Assembly (NCBI GenBank): GCA_949751835.1
Contig: CATKHK010000004.1
Coordinates: 496,001-560,000, forward strand
Source of the DNA: Blepharisma japonicum
Taxonomy: Eukaryota; Ciliophora; Heterotrichea; Heterotrichida; Blepharismidae
DNA: 64,000 bases
Reading direction: 5' to 3'
Shown here: positions 19,582 to 28,520 of the stretch, piece by piece
How the letters are laid out: the number at the start of each line of letters is the position of its first letter
Numbering within the stretch: the stretch's first letter is position 1
The notes under the pieces: model-generated
Databases searched by the model: none
Told to the model about the DNA's origin: nothing
Seen by the model: the letters and a program-made list of their open reading frames with translations, nothing else
Translations under genes and position numbers: made by a program

Positions 19582-21399
19582 ATGAACGCTGACTATATCT
19601 TATTCGAGTAGAATAAAGCTAAAATCAAATCATTATTTAATAAACACAAAGGATCAGATGGGAAAATATCACTTTTAGAGCTTCAAAAGCTCTTCAAAAT
19701 TCTAAGAATCTCTCCTGTAAACCCTATTTAGGATTTAATTTCTCAACCAAACCTCAGAGCATTAGCTACAAAATCTGCTGGAACATCCTCATTGTCAAAA
19801 GCTTCATTGGATTTTAATCAATTTGAAGAAATTCTTATAAAAATTGCATCTGATCATTTTCAAGACACTATCCAATTAAGAGAACGCATAAGAAAATTTT
19901 TTATCCATATTTCATATCCTTGCAAAAGTACCCATAACTTAAATATAATATCCACTGACCAATCTCATACACCCAGGGTGAGCACACTAAAGCTAAGCAC
20001 TTTCTCTCTACTTAGTAGTCCTCAACAAGACAATGAAGGAGATAACAATGCTGGGCTTGATTTAAACATAAAAGAAGCTTTGGAAACCTTAAAGCAAAAA
20101 AGCAATACTGAGAGATATTGCAGCTCATCTCCAAGACGAGGAAGCTCTCCTGCGCCTCCAATGAAATCAAGAACATCAAGCACAAATCCAATTTTAAGAG
20201 AAGAAGATCAAACAAAATCAGCCAAAAATGCTACAAAAATTGTGGGGAAAAAATCTACAATAAACTTATCAAGATCAAGCACTATGCCTGCTCCTGAAAA
20301 TCAATCACCGCCTAAGTATAAAATAGATGAAGCAAATAATAGAATATTGAATGAAAAAGTAGAATTATCGGAATTTTTGGAGACTGAAAGACTTGTCACA
20401 AATGAGATTATGAGTGTTGTTGTCAATTTAAAAGATATAAAGAGCTCAGAAGTTAAAAATAATAAATTAAAGCAGCGTAATCGAAAAGGAAAGCGGTCAA
20501 TCACTATATGCTTGACTGAAGAAAAAGACACAGCAAATAAAAGGCCAAGCATTTTATTAAAAGCTGATGATTTAATATCAAAAACTGCAAAAAATGGTAA
20601 TGAATTAATTCGAAATGACTCTATTCCTTTCACAGTAGTTGACCTTAAAGACAAGGGAAGTATAAGTGCTAATAAAATGCAAGGAAAATTAATTAATGAG
20701 GAAGAAAAGAGAGAAAAAGATCTTCTTTTAAATGAGCAAACCAAAGGTATAGAAGTTGAAGCAAAAATTGAAATGAAAGAAAATCAAATATTACAAAATT
20801 ATGAATCTAAATCAAATGAGAATAAATCAGATGTAAAAGAAATAAAAATCGATGAAAAAACAGAAATAAACAATAAAGTAAGCACATATAGTTCAATAGT
20901 TGAATCGATAGAAATTAAAGATTCACAAAAAGAAGGAAAATTTGGAGAAACAATATCATCAGGACTGCCTGACATAGAAATTGAAAAATCAATTGATACG
21001 CAGACAGCAAAATCATCAATAGAGATCATAAGATCTTCGCCTTTACCTGTCCCAGCATCTACGAAAACGCCTCTCTTTCAAACCCCTAAACCAATTAGAG
21101 TCGTTAAAAAATTAAGTCTCAATCCTTCAGACTTTGATTCTATTGGTTCTAAAACTCATCATATTCAGCCTTCAATACTCCAAATAAAAGAAGTATTTGA
21201 TAAATTCAAATTTCAGCATCAAAATCCAGACTCCATTAAATCTTCCTCTAGAATTTGCCATTCTACATTAGAAAAATATCAAAAATCTATATTTTCCTGT
21301 CGATCACACATGTTTTCTAAATCCATTGTCCTCAGTCTCCTATTTCGAGCCTGAAAAATTGAAGCAGCAAAAAGCAAGCCCAAGCTTAAAATGAAATAA
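19582..21399 (+). CDS. large charged low-complexity protein with EF-hand-like start, about 600 codons
   Basis: The ATG at 19582 starts MNADYILFE, followed by an in-frame TAG at 19609-19611. The frame then reads NKAKIKSLFNKHKGSDGKISLLELQKLF, which looks like an EF-hand pair helix-loop-helix (split: NKAKIKSLFNKHKG, SDGKISLLELQ). A 15-nt intron lies at 19717-19731. The remaining 500 residues are Ser/Lys/Glu-rich and mostly disordered, ending with TGA=Trp (FRAWKIEAAK) and TAA at 21397-21399. No enzyme motif is seen. I found no 15- or 16-nt intron that removes the TAG; a Gln (CAG to TAG) substitution, read-through, or an error are all possible. If the TAG is a true stop, the product must start further down, the first clear ATG being near 20160. 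Function unknown. Confidence 0.6.
19717..19731 (+). other. 15-nt intron
   Basis: GTAAACCCTATTTAG, A at position 10. It ends in an in-frame TAG if kept. Removing it joins RISP to DLISQP. Confidence 0.8.
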
Positions 21400-21433
21400 T
21401 TTGCAATTTATATATAAAACATTTCTTAATAAA

Positions 21434-22267
21434 ATGCAAAAAATAGAAGAGGTCGTCGTGCATCCTTTAGTCCTTTTATCTGTCGTCGATCATTTCAACA
21501 GAGTTGCCAAAGAAATGAGCAATAAAAGAGTTGCTGGAGTCCTCTTAGGCGAAGTCTGGAAAGGCCGCCTTGATGTTTCAAACTCTTTTGCTGTTCCCTT
21601 TGAAGAAGACTCCCAAGACGCTAAAGTATGGTTTTTGGATCATAATTATCTTGATGAAATGTTTGGAATGTACAAGAGAATCAATGCCCGCGAAAAAATT
21701 GTAGGCTGGTATAGCACCGGGCCAGGCGTAAAAGCACCCGACATCCAAATTAATGAAAGCTTCAAGCAATACGTACCAAATCCTATATTAGTTGTTATAG
21801 ATGTGAAAGCTGCAGAAACTTTGGAACTTCCTGCACAGGCATATTATTCTAAAGAAGATGTGAATGAAGATGGAAATATTGTGAAGAATTTTGTTCATGT
21901 CCCTACAATGCTAGGAGCTTCAGAAGCAGAAGATGTAGGAGTTGAACATTTGTTGAGAGATGTTAGAGATGTAGCTGCAACTAGCTTAGCTACTGAAACT
22001 CAGCATAAAATAGCAGCTCTTAAAGCAATGTTAAGCAGACTTACAGAAATCCAAGATTATCTCCAAGAAGTTCTTAATGGGCGCAAAGCTAATAACGAAA
22101 TTTTCCACAAGCTTCAAGAAGTTTTAAATCTTTTGCCAAATACAAGCGTGCTGAATCAAGCATTTGCAGTTGATGAGAATAATAGCTATCTATCGCTTTA
22201 TTTGGCTTCAATTACAAGAACAGTGCTTGCTTTGCACTCATTAATTACCAATAAGACTAAGAAATAG
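21434..22267 (+). CDS. RPN8: 26S proteasome regulatory subunit RPN8 (PSMD7)
   Basis: A non-catalytic MPN-domain subunit of the proteasome lid; it pairs with the deubiquitinase RPN11. 277 aa from MQKIEEVVVHPLVLLSVVDHF. MPN domain at about 5-135, with RVAGVLLGEVWKGRLDVSNSFAVPF and KIVGWYSTGPGV followed by PNPILVVIDVK. As expected for RPN8, the zinc-binding JAMM His residues are absent. The C-terminal helices (about 180-277) would take part in the lid's helical bundle. An upstream in-frame TTG is not needed; the ATG at 21434 places the conserved VVVHPLVLLSVVDH correctly. Stop TAG. It overlaps nothing; the previous gene ends 34 bp upstream. Confidence 0.95.
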   Translation: MQKIEEVVVHPLVLLSVVDHFNRVAKEMSNKRVAGVLLGEVWKGRLDVSNSFAVPFEEDSQDAKVWFLDHNYLDEMFGMYKRINAREKIVGWYSTGPGVKAPDIQINESFKQYVPNPILVVIDVKAAETLELPAQAYYSKEDVNEDGNIVKNFVHVPTMLGASEAEDVGVEHLLRDVRDVAATSLATETQHKIAALKAMLSRLTEIQDYLQEVLNGRKANNEIFHKLQEVLNLLPNTSVLNQAFAVDENNSYLSLYLASITRTVLALHSLITNKTKK

Positions 22268-22284
22268 TTATGATTTTAAGAAAA

Positions 22285-23160
22285 TTAAAAGTTTAATTTC
22301 AATTTTACTCCAAATTCTGTATTTTCTGGGCTCAATTGTGGCACATTTCTTAAATTCGCCGATGTGATAACTGTTAAATGTTGATTCACTTTTACTTTCA
22401 ATGATCCTGCTACTTCGTTTCCTGCCAGTCTCAATTTAGCTAAGCTATTTTCAGTTAAGTTTCTCATTAGCGCAAATCTCAACTCAGGGTCTTTATTAGG
22501 CTCTTTTTTCATTTCACAAGCGAATTTTGTTTTGTTTAGTTCTGTAAAGCCATATACATATACTGTTCCTAGCTCATATATATTCTGATTCATACTTTGG
22601 TGTTTAACAACAACGCTAGAGCTATCGTTCTTCCACCACAAAGCTCCATTATAAATTGGGAAATGAGGCTTCAATGCATCATAAGCGAGATCAAAACCAA
22701 TTCCAAACTTTGACCCAATGACACTAGTCAATTTAAGGATGCAGCCGTTTGTGATCGATAGAGATCCATTGAAATTAGGGTAATTGCAGTCTAAAATAAG
22801 ACTATTTCTATTGAAATAAGATTCTCCAAGATTTGAGTTCAGCTCTCCCCTTAATTTCACATTTTGGTTATCAGAAGGAGCAAATTCACAGATGAATTTA
22901 TGATTTAAGAAGCTGCTAAGTTGGTTTTTAAATGTGAAATCCTCATATTGATAGGATAATCTAGAAAATGCTGAGACTTTTTTGAAAGGGTCTTTTTCCA
23001 AATGCCAAATTGTAAACTTTCCAGAAAGTTTATCGATTATATTGGCATATAGGCTTACCTGAATGTCTTTTTTATAGCAAAATCCTTTATCAAGGATATC
23101 TGGCTAGGCTATACCTTTATGAGTTTTAGTCAAATTGTGATAGTTTTCTAATTTGGCCAT
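22285..23160 (-). CDS. mitochondrial porin (VDAC), 286 aa, one 15-nt intron
   Basis: A 19-stranded outer-membrane channel for metabolites (VDAC/porin-3 family). Start MAKLENYHNLTKTHKD; the N-terminal segment precedes strand sequences that alternate polar and hydrophobic residues, e.g. FTFKNQLSSFLNHKFICEF. It ends ENTEFGVKLKLNF, matching the VDAC pattern of a final beta strand ending in K-x-x-hydrophobic. The length is normal for VDAC. The first exon is 46 nt; the intron GTATAGCCTAGCCAG (23114-23100) must be removed, since it has in-frame TAG codons. An alternative is the related TOM40, but size and the C-terminal pattern favour VDAC. It is divergent from eL19 with 261 bp between them. Confidence 0.8.
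23100..23114 (-). other. 15-nt intron
   Basis: GTATAGCCTAGCCAG on the minus strand, A at position 10. Removing it gives KTHK-DILDKGFCYKKD in the VDAC N-terminus. Confidence 0.85.
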
Positions 23161-23421
23161 TATTAAATAAAATGATATGCGAAAATTAAAATAAAGATTT
23201 ATCAAGTTAATAAATGACTGTTTATTTATGCAAGCTTTAAATAATTTAATATCATAAAAAATAATTAAAATAGTAAAAAGAATAGAAATTATTATGATTT
23301 TCAGATAAAGCTTTCTATATAAAATTCCTTCGATAGAATTGAGTGTTAAAAGCAATAGACAATTCACAACTTTAAAAAGCAGAAAAGTGAATTAAGTCAT
23401 AATGTCATTATACCATAAAAT

Positions 23422-23931
23422 ATGGTCACTCTCAGGCTCCAAAAGCGTCTAGCTGCAAGTGTTCTGAAATGTGGTAAAAGACGCGTATGGATGGATCCAA
23501 ATGAAATTCAAGAAATTTCCTTAGCCAACTCTCGTCAAAACATTCGCAAACTCGTAAAGGATGGCTTCATCGTCAAAACCCCTCAAGCAATTCACTCCAG
23601 AGTCCGAGCCAATCTCTTCAAAGAAAGTGTTAAAAAAGGCAGACATACTGGTCTCGGCAAAAGAAAAGGTACAGCTGAAGCTAGAATGCCAGAAAAGATC
23701 ATGTGGATGAGGCGTCAAAGAGTTTTAAGAAGACTCTTAAGAAAATACAGAGCCAGCACAAAAATCGACAAAACTCTTTATCACGACTTTTACGTTGGAG
23801 CCAAAGGAAATATGTACAAGAACAAGAGAGTTCTTATGGATTCCATCTTCAAAGCTAAAGCCAATGCAATCAGAGAAAAGAACCTTAAAGAACAGCAGGA
23901 AGCTCGCAGACAAAAAAGAACAAAGGCTTAA
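23422..23931 (+). CDS. RPL19: 60S ribosomal protein eL19
   Basis: A ribosomal protein of the large subunit. 169 aa beginning [20 protein letters not shown]. The eL19 hallmark runs are complete: [57 protein letters not shown] and [17 protein letters not shown]. These are followed by the [12 protein letters not shown] region and a basic helical tail [13 protein letters not shown]. Codon use is richer in C and G at third positions than in neighbouring genes, typical of a highly expressed gene. No intron. Stop TAA. The ankyrin gene begins 33 bp downstream on the same strand. Confidence 0.98.
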   Translation: MVTLRLQKRLAASVLKCGKRRVWMDPNEIQEISLANSRQNIRKLVKDGFIVKTPQAIHSRVRANLFKESVKKGRHTGLGKRKGTAEARMPEKIMWMRRQRVLRRLLRKYRASTKIDKTLYHDFYVGAKGNMYKNKRVLMDSIFKAKANAIREKNLKEQQEARRQKRTKA

Positions 23932-23964
23932 CTTTAATTATGGTTTCAGTTAATTTCTTAATTA

Positions 23965-25488
23965 ATGTCAAAACTAGGCTACGTAACAGGTGGATACACA
24001 CCTCTTATGATTGCAGCGGAAGAGGGAAACTTGGAAAGGGTCAAGCAATTTTTGCCGAAATCCCAAATTAATCAAAAGAATGAAAGCGGCTACACAGCAC
24101 TTGCATTGGCAGCCAAAAGCGGGCATTTAGCTGTTGTGAAAGAACTTATTAAGAATGGTGCAGATGTGAATGCAAGGAATAATGTAAGAGATATATAGTC
24201 AGGGCAAACTATTTTGTTTATTGCGGCGTGGCATAATCAAATTGAAGTAATCAAAGAACTTTTAAATTTTAATGTGGATATTGACGCTTATGACCAGCGT
24301 GGGTGGACTCCTTTGATGATTGCTGTTTATCATTCTTATCCTTCTACTATTCAATTCTTGCTTGAACATGGCGCAGATCCTAAACATAAAGACTCAGTAA
24401 TGGCTAATTAGTTTGGAAAAGACTGTATTTCGAGGTGCAAAGATGAAAAAATCAAAGCCATTTTAGCACCTGAGCCAGTTGAAGAAAAAAGCTTGAAAAG
24501 CAGAAAGTCACCTGTGAGGACAAAAGCAGGAGTTTCTCCTCAAAGATCAAGAGACCCAACTCCAAAGCGAGTTACGACTCCTCAAAAGTCAAGGGAAACG
24601 ACTCCGAAGCGAGATGTGCATCCTGCAGCGATTTACCAGTCACTTAATTTAGACTCTGAGCCTGAAGACAGAGTATCAAAATTTAAAGAAGAGCTAGAAA
24701 GGCATATAAAAGCTAGCACAACAACTCTAGCTTGTAGGTCAGCTGAAAACTGCTTGAATAGGATAAAAAGGACTATAAATTCTGAAATTGTGAAAGCTTA
24801 TGAGCTGATGCATACCCAAATTCACAATAAGCTTGCGGAAAATCTACAGCAGCTGTATGAAAATATGGGTTCAAAACTTTTACAAGCATTAGACACTCAA
24901 TGTGAGCAAGGAGGATTGGCAATTCCTCAAGCTTCATATAGCCAGCCACCACTTCAAATTTCATTCCAACCAAAAAGAGGACTGCCTAAGCTTCAATCAT
25001 TAGATCAGCCTAAAGTTTATGATAGGCTAAACAAAATGCCTTATGCCGTCAATAAAGAACAACTCAGACGATCTTTTTCATCTGAGGATTTGCAAAGTGA
25101 GATGTATTTGCAAATTGAGAGAGAAATAGAAAAATTGTCACAAAAACTTGATACGATTAGCTCACAAGAAATTCAGGGAGAAGTGAAACATAAAGTGGAT
25201 CAGCTTTCACGTCATTTATTGCATGAAATTGAGGCAAATATGGCCCATGCTACTTCGAAAATATATATTGAGCTGCAAAAAGTCGTTGAAGAGAGATTTC
25301 AGCAGATTCATGAATTCAATTCAGGGAATCAAGGGAATGAAAGCAATCAGGAAATTAAAAATGTTACAACTCCTCCTGGAAGGATGATGCCGAAACTTAA
25401 GCTTGATAGCCTTCAAGATTCAAGGAAGTCAGAGAATTATGATTATTACCAAAATATAGCATCTAGTTATAAAGATATGATAAAATAA
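23965..25488 (+). CDS. ankyrin-repeat protein with helical C-terminus, 497 aa, two 15-nt introns
   Basis: Residues 1-145 hold about four ankyrin repeats (YTPLMIAAEEGNLERVKQFL, YTALALAAKSGHLAVVKELI, then NGADVNARNN-SGQTILFIAAWHNQIEVIKELL, and GWTPLMIAVYHSYPSTIQFL). Two introns at 24184-24198 and 24397-24411 lie inside or just after the repeats; both contain in-frame TAG. A Pro/Thr/Arg region (residues about 160-205, with SPQRSRDPTPKRVTTPQ) looks like a phospho-acceptor linker with repeated TP/SP sites. The rest is helical (ESQKLDTISSQEIQ-like, VDQLSRHLLHEIEANMAHATSK) and probably coiled coil. It is likely a scaffold protein; no enzymatic domain is seen. Confidence 0.82.
24184..24198 (+). other. 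15-nt intron
   Basis: GTAAGAGATATATAG, A at position 10. Removing it gives NARNN-SGQTILFIA across an ankyrin repeat boundary. Confidence 0.9.
24397..24411 (+). other. 15-nt intron
   Basis: GTAATGGCTAATTAG, A at position 10. Removing it gives PKHKDS-FGKDCISRC in the last ankyrin repeat. Confidence 0.9.
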
Positions 25489-25586
25489 ACTTTTAAATGC
25501 TTGGATTATTTATATCCATTAATGATAATTGTCTTATGGGTGTTTGATTTTATCTCATTATTATTAATAAAAGAATTTAGAGTTAA

Positions 25587-26927
25587 CTAAGGCTTTTGGT
25601 TATTAAGAAAAGCAAGTAGCATATGATGAGCTTGGGCAGGTTTGAACTCAGGGACCATATGCCCTGCTCCTCTCACTGTTACAAAAGTAAGCCCATTATA
25701 TATTTCACACCACCCTGCAACTTGATCGTCAACATACCATTGTGAGTATTGCTGTTGATAGCCTAAATTTAGACTATTAATCCATTGTCTTGTTCCAATA
25801 GTAGGAACTGCTCCATCAGTGTCTCCTGAATATATAAGGATTTTTATCCCACTGCGGATGATGTATGGATAAGTGTAGATTGAGCCATGCAAATAATCTG
25901 ATTGATAATCAATATTTGAGCACAATGACCATGGGTTTGATAAAGTGGTATTGATGTGCAGAGCGTTCAAAACTTGTGCATTTCTTAAATATGTATAAGT
26001 TCCGACCCATGCTGCACATGGTGGAATAAGTCCTAGCATCCCAGAATCTCGTAAAAATCTTAACTTTCCTTGGTTGTCTTCAAAATGAGTTTCCCCAGTA
26101 TGCTGAATACATTCTCCATAAATATCATAAACATTGACATTCTGCAATAAAGTCCCTACAGTATAGTCAATATCGTTATCACAAGCTTCACCATTGAAAT
26201 TATCCCAGTTTTCACAGTCATAAGGCAGCTGTGTATACCAAGATCCTCCCAAAAGAATATGACTCCATGCCATTTCTACGAACGCTGGGGTTGTGTCCAC
26301 ATTCCAATCTGTGCATCCATTTCCAACCATCATGCCGACCAAGTTGATGCTTTGATAAGGAGTATAAGTGTTGTGCATCAAAATGTTGTAAACTAAGGTC
26401 GGGACATATATGCCAGCATAGCTTTCTCCTGAAACATAAAAATCGTTTTTCCTATATTCAGGAAACTCATTGAAAAATTGCAAAAGGGCTTGCAAAGTGT
26501 CGTGAGCTGTGATTAAGTCATTAGTTTGGTTATTCAGCGGGTCTCCAAGGACAGAAAAACCAACACCAGCTGGAGAGTCAATATAAATGACAGTTGCATT
26601 TGTGTTCCATGCATGCTGATTTCTTACCAAAGTAGTTGAAGTTGCTGGGAAAATGTATGGGCCGTGCTCGTAAAAAAGGCCATCCATTGAGGAGCAGCCT
26701 GGGCCTCCGTTAAGCCATAATATAAGAGGATCTGTGGCTGGGTTGTTTTGGCTTTCAACCATGATATAGTGAAGCATTTTTCCATTGGAATTAGGGATAG
26801 AGAGATAGCCAGAATAAATTGCAAAGTTTGGAGTATCGGGTAGACCAGGGAGATTCGTGACCAGGTCTGAAAGTTTAGCACCCATAGCAATGCTGAGTGC
26901 CAAAAGGAGCAAAATTCGTCTCCACAT
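25587..26927 (-). CDS. serine carboxypeptidase (peptidase S10), secreted or lysosomal
   Basis: Removes C-terminal residues from peptides in acidic vesicles. 446 aa with a signal peptide (MWRRILLLLALSIAMGAKL). The S10 triad is complete: Ser169 in SGESYAG, Asp369 in YSGDTDGAVPT, His423 in RGAGHMVP. The oxyanion-hole motif WLNGGPGCSS is at 71-80. The IDSPAGVGFS motif is also typical. N-glycosylation sequons such as NTNATV and NTTLS occur. Numerous Cys allow the usual disulphides. Length matches the family (about 420-480 aa). No introns or TGAs. Ciliate phagolysosomes use many such enzymes. Stop TAG. Confidence 0.96.
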   Translation of the reverse strand: MWRRILLLLALSIAMGAKLSDLVTNLPGLPDTPNFAIYSGYLSIPNSNGKMLHYIMVESQNNPATDPLILWLNGGPGCSSMDGLFYEHGPYIFPATSTTLVRNQHAWNTNATVIYIDSPAGVGFSVLGDPLNNQTNDLITAHDTLQALLQFFNEFPEYRKNDFYVSGESYAGIYVPTLVYNILMHNTYTPYQSINLVGMMVGNGCTDWNVDTTPAFVEMAWSHILLGGSWYTQLPYDCENWDNFNGEACDNDIDYTVGTLLQNVNVYDIYGECIQHTGETHFEDNQGKLRFLRDSGMLGLIPPCAAWVGTYTYLRNAQVLNALHINTTLSNPWSLCSNIDYQSDYLHGSIYTYPYIIRSGIKILIYSGDTDGAVPTIGTRQWINSLNLGYQQQYSQWYVDDQVAGWCEIYNGLTFVTVRGAGHMVPEFKPAQAHHMLLAFLNNQKP

Positions 26928-27229
26928 TTATTATTTAGCATGAAGAAGTTATTTCAACAGAACACTAAAATCAGTGATATTAATGGTAATCAACAAATTA
27001 TTGATGAAATTGAGATTAAATATAAAAGATTTTTAGAAAATATATAGCTATTGCTTCGTAAAAAACGCAAGAATATTTCTTTTTTTCATATCATGATAAA
27101 TCAAAAGCAATATTCAGCATAATTAGGCTTGATACTGTAAATAAAGAATAATTTCAAAGCTTATAATAGAGTGCATGCAAATATAATAATTTTCTGCTTT
27201 TTAATAATTTGATTATATTTCTTTGATAA
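26928..27229. other. intergenic region between divergent genes
   Basis: About 300 bp of AT-rich DNA. A 35-codon frame starting at 26940 (MKKLFQQNTKISDING...) ends in TAG at 27047. That is within what chance allows, so I do not call it a gene. Confidence 0.4.
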
Positions 27230-28405
27230 ATGGCTGAATGTTTTGAAGCTTTCCAAGAGCAGCTTTTATTATTTTCAAAACAAACCAATCAAAATGAAAT
27301 CGACTTCAGAAGGACCAGCCTCATCTACTCATTTCAAGACTTTGCCAATTCAGTAAATAAAATTTCTGAGCTTCGTCCTTGCCATGTTCAAGCCCTTGCT
27401 GTGTTTGTAGGCTTAAATTCAATAGATCCTCCTTTATTTTCTTATTATGGGCTTGACTTCTTTGATTCCATCATTCGATTGCAAATAATCACTTCTCCAA
27501 GAATCATAAATCCACTTCAAGATATTGCATGGACAATTGCTAATCATACAATTGCAAAAGACTTGCAAACTGAACTGAATAATGCTATTGGCTATCTCCA
27601 ATCCAAAGAAGACTCTCACCCATTAGAAATTTTAAGAGCACAAAATATAAAAAAAGGAAAAAACTCTCTTGATATATATAAGACTGTAATTTCTTTTTAC
27701 ATCCCTTATCTTATACACAATTTCCATGAAAATGACTTAGCAGAGTGCTTCCAGAATTTTGAGATTTATATCAGTTTCCTTGAAACTGAGATAGAAACTT
27801 ATCATGCAGTTTTAGGATCTGCAACTATGGACAGTATATTTGAGAAAATAGTTTTTAGAAAAGTGCAATTAAAAAGAAATGCATTTCATCAAACTCTAGG
27901 ATTTCTTTTGGGTTTACTATCCTTGTATGAAAGATCAAAAAGGTTTAATACACAAATGATGATATTAATTAATATGATTGAAGGAATTTTTGGGGATTTC
28001 ATGGCAATTTTTGATCATTTTATAAGAATTAAGCCTAAAGCTAAATATTTTGCTGAAGGAATGGCTATAATTGGAGAAGCAGTATGTATGAAAGGCATAT
28101 TAAAATTTCCCTTAGTTTACTCGCCATATAGAAGAATGCAAATTTTTCTTCCATTAGCTACAATCTCGGCAAGCACTTTTCCAAATATTTTTTACAATGT
28201 TTTTGTTCATTCTGTGACATATTGTGATAATGGATTTTCATGTTCTGAAAAAATTGTTGCTCTTATGCCTCAACTGATATCATTTTCTGATATAGTGAAG
28301 GCTTTTTGAAATACTGCAGAAATTGTTAATGAAAAAAGTAAGTATAAAAAATATATTGCCTTATTTGAGAGATTTATGGAAAGATTCCAAAAACAGGATA
28401 TTTAA
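27230..28405 (+). CDS. uncharacterised all-helical protein, 391 aa
   Basis: Not recognised. Start MAECFEAFQEQLLLFSKQTNQ. The protein is almost entirely predicted amphipathic helix with hydrophobic stretches (for example FHQTLGFLLGLLSLYERSK and MILINMIEGIFGDFMAIFDHFI), giving a HEAT/ARM-like impression without a clear repeat. An in-frame TGA at 28308-28310 is Trp (VKAFWNTAEIVNE) and adds about 30 residues up to TAA at 28403-28405. No signal peptide. It converges on the 878-aa gene. It might belong to a nuclear-transport or trafficking helical-repeat family, but this is a guess. Confidence 0.7.
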
Positions 28406-28520
28406 TGTAAAGATTTGTCAATTATTAATATGAACAAAAAACAACACAAATAGGTCTTATTAGTTTTACAGAAATAGAATAAATAATAAAATGTAAAAAT
28501 TATCATTATATAACACCTAG

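Noticed and set aside
23104-23367. Minus-strand frame of 87 codons covering the VDAC start and the eL19 promoter
   Set aside because: Its end coincides with VDAC's first exon and its upstream part is low-complexity AT-rich DNA; splicing VDAC explains it better.
26940-27047. 35-codon open frame starting MKKLFQQNTK
   Set aside because: Short, in AT-rich intergenic DNA between divergent genes, with no recognisable family or repeat; chance is a sufficient explanation.
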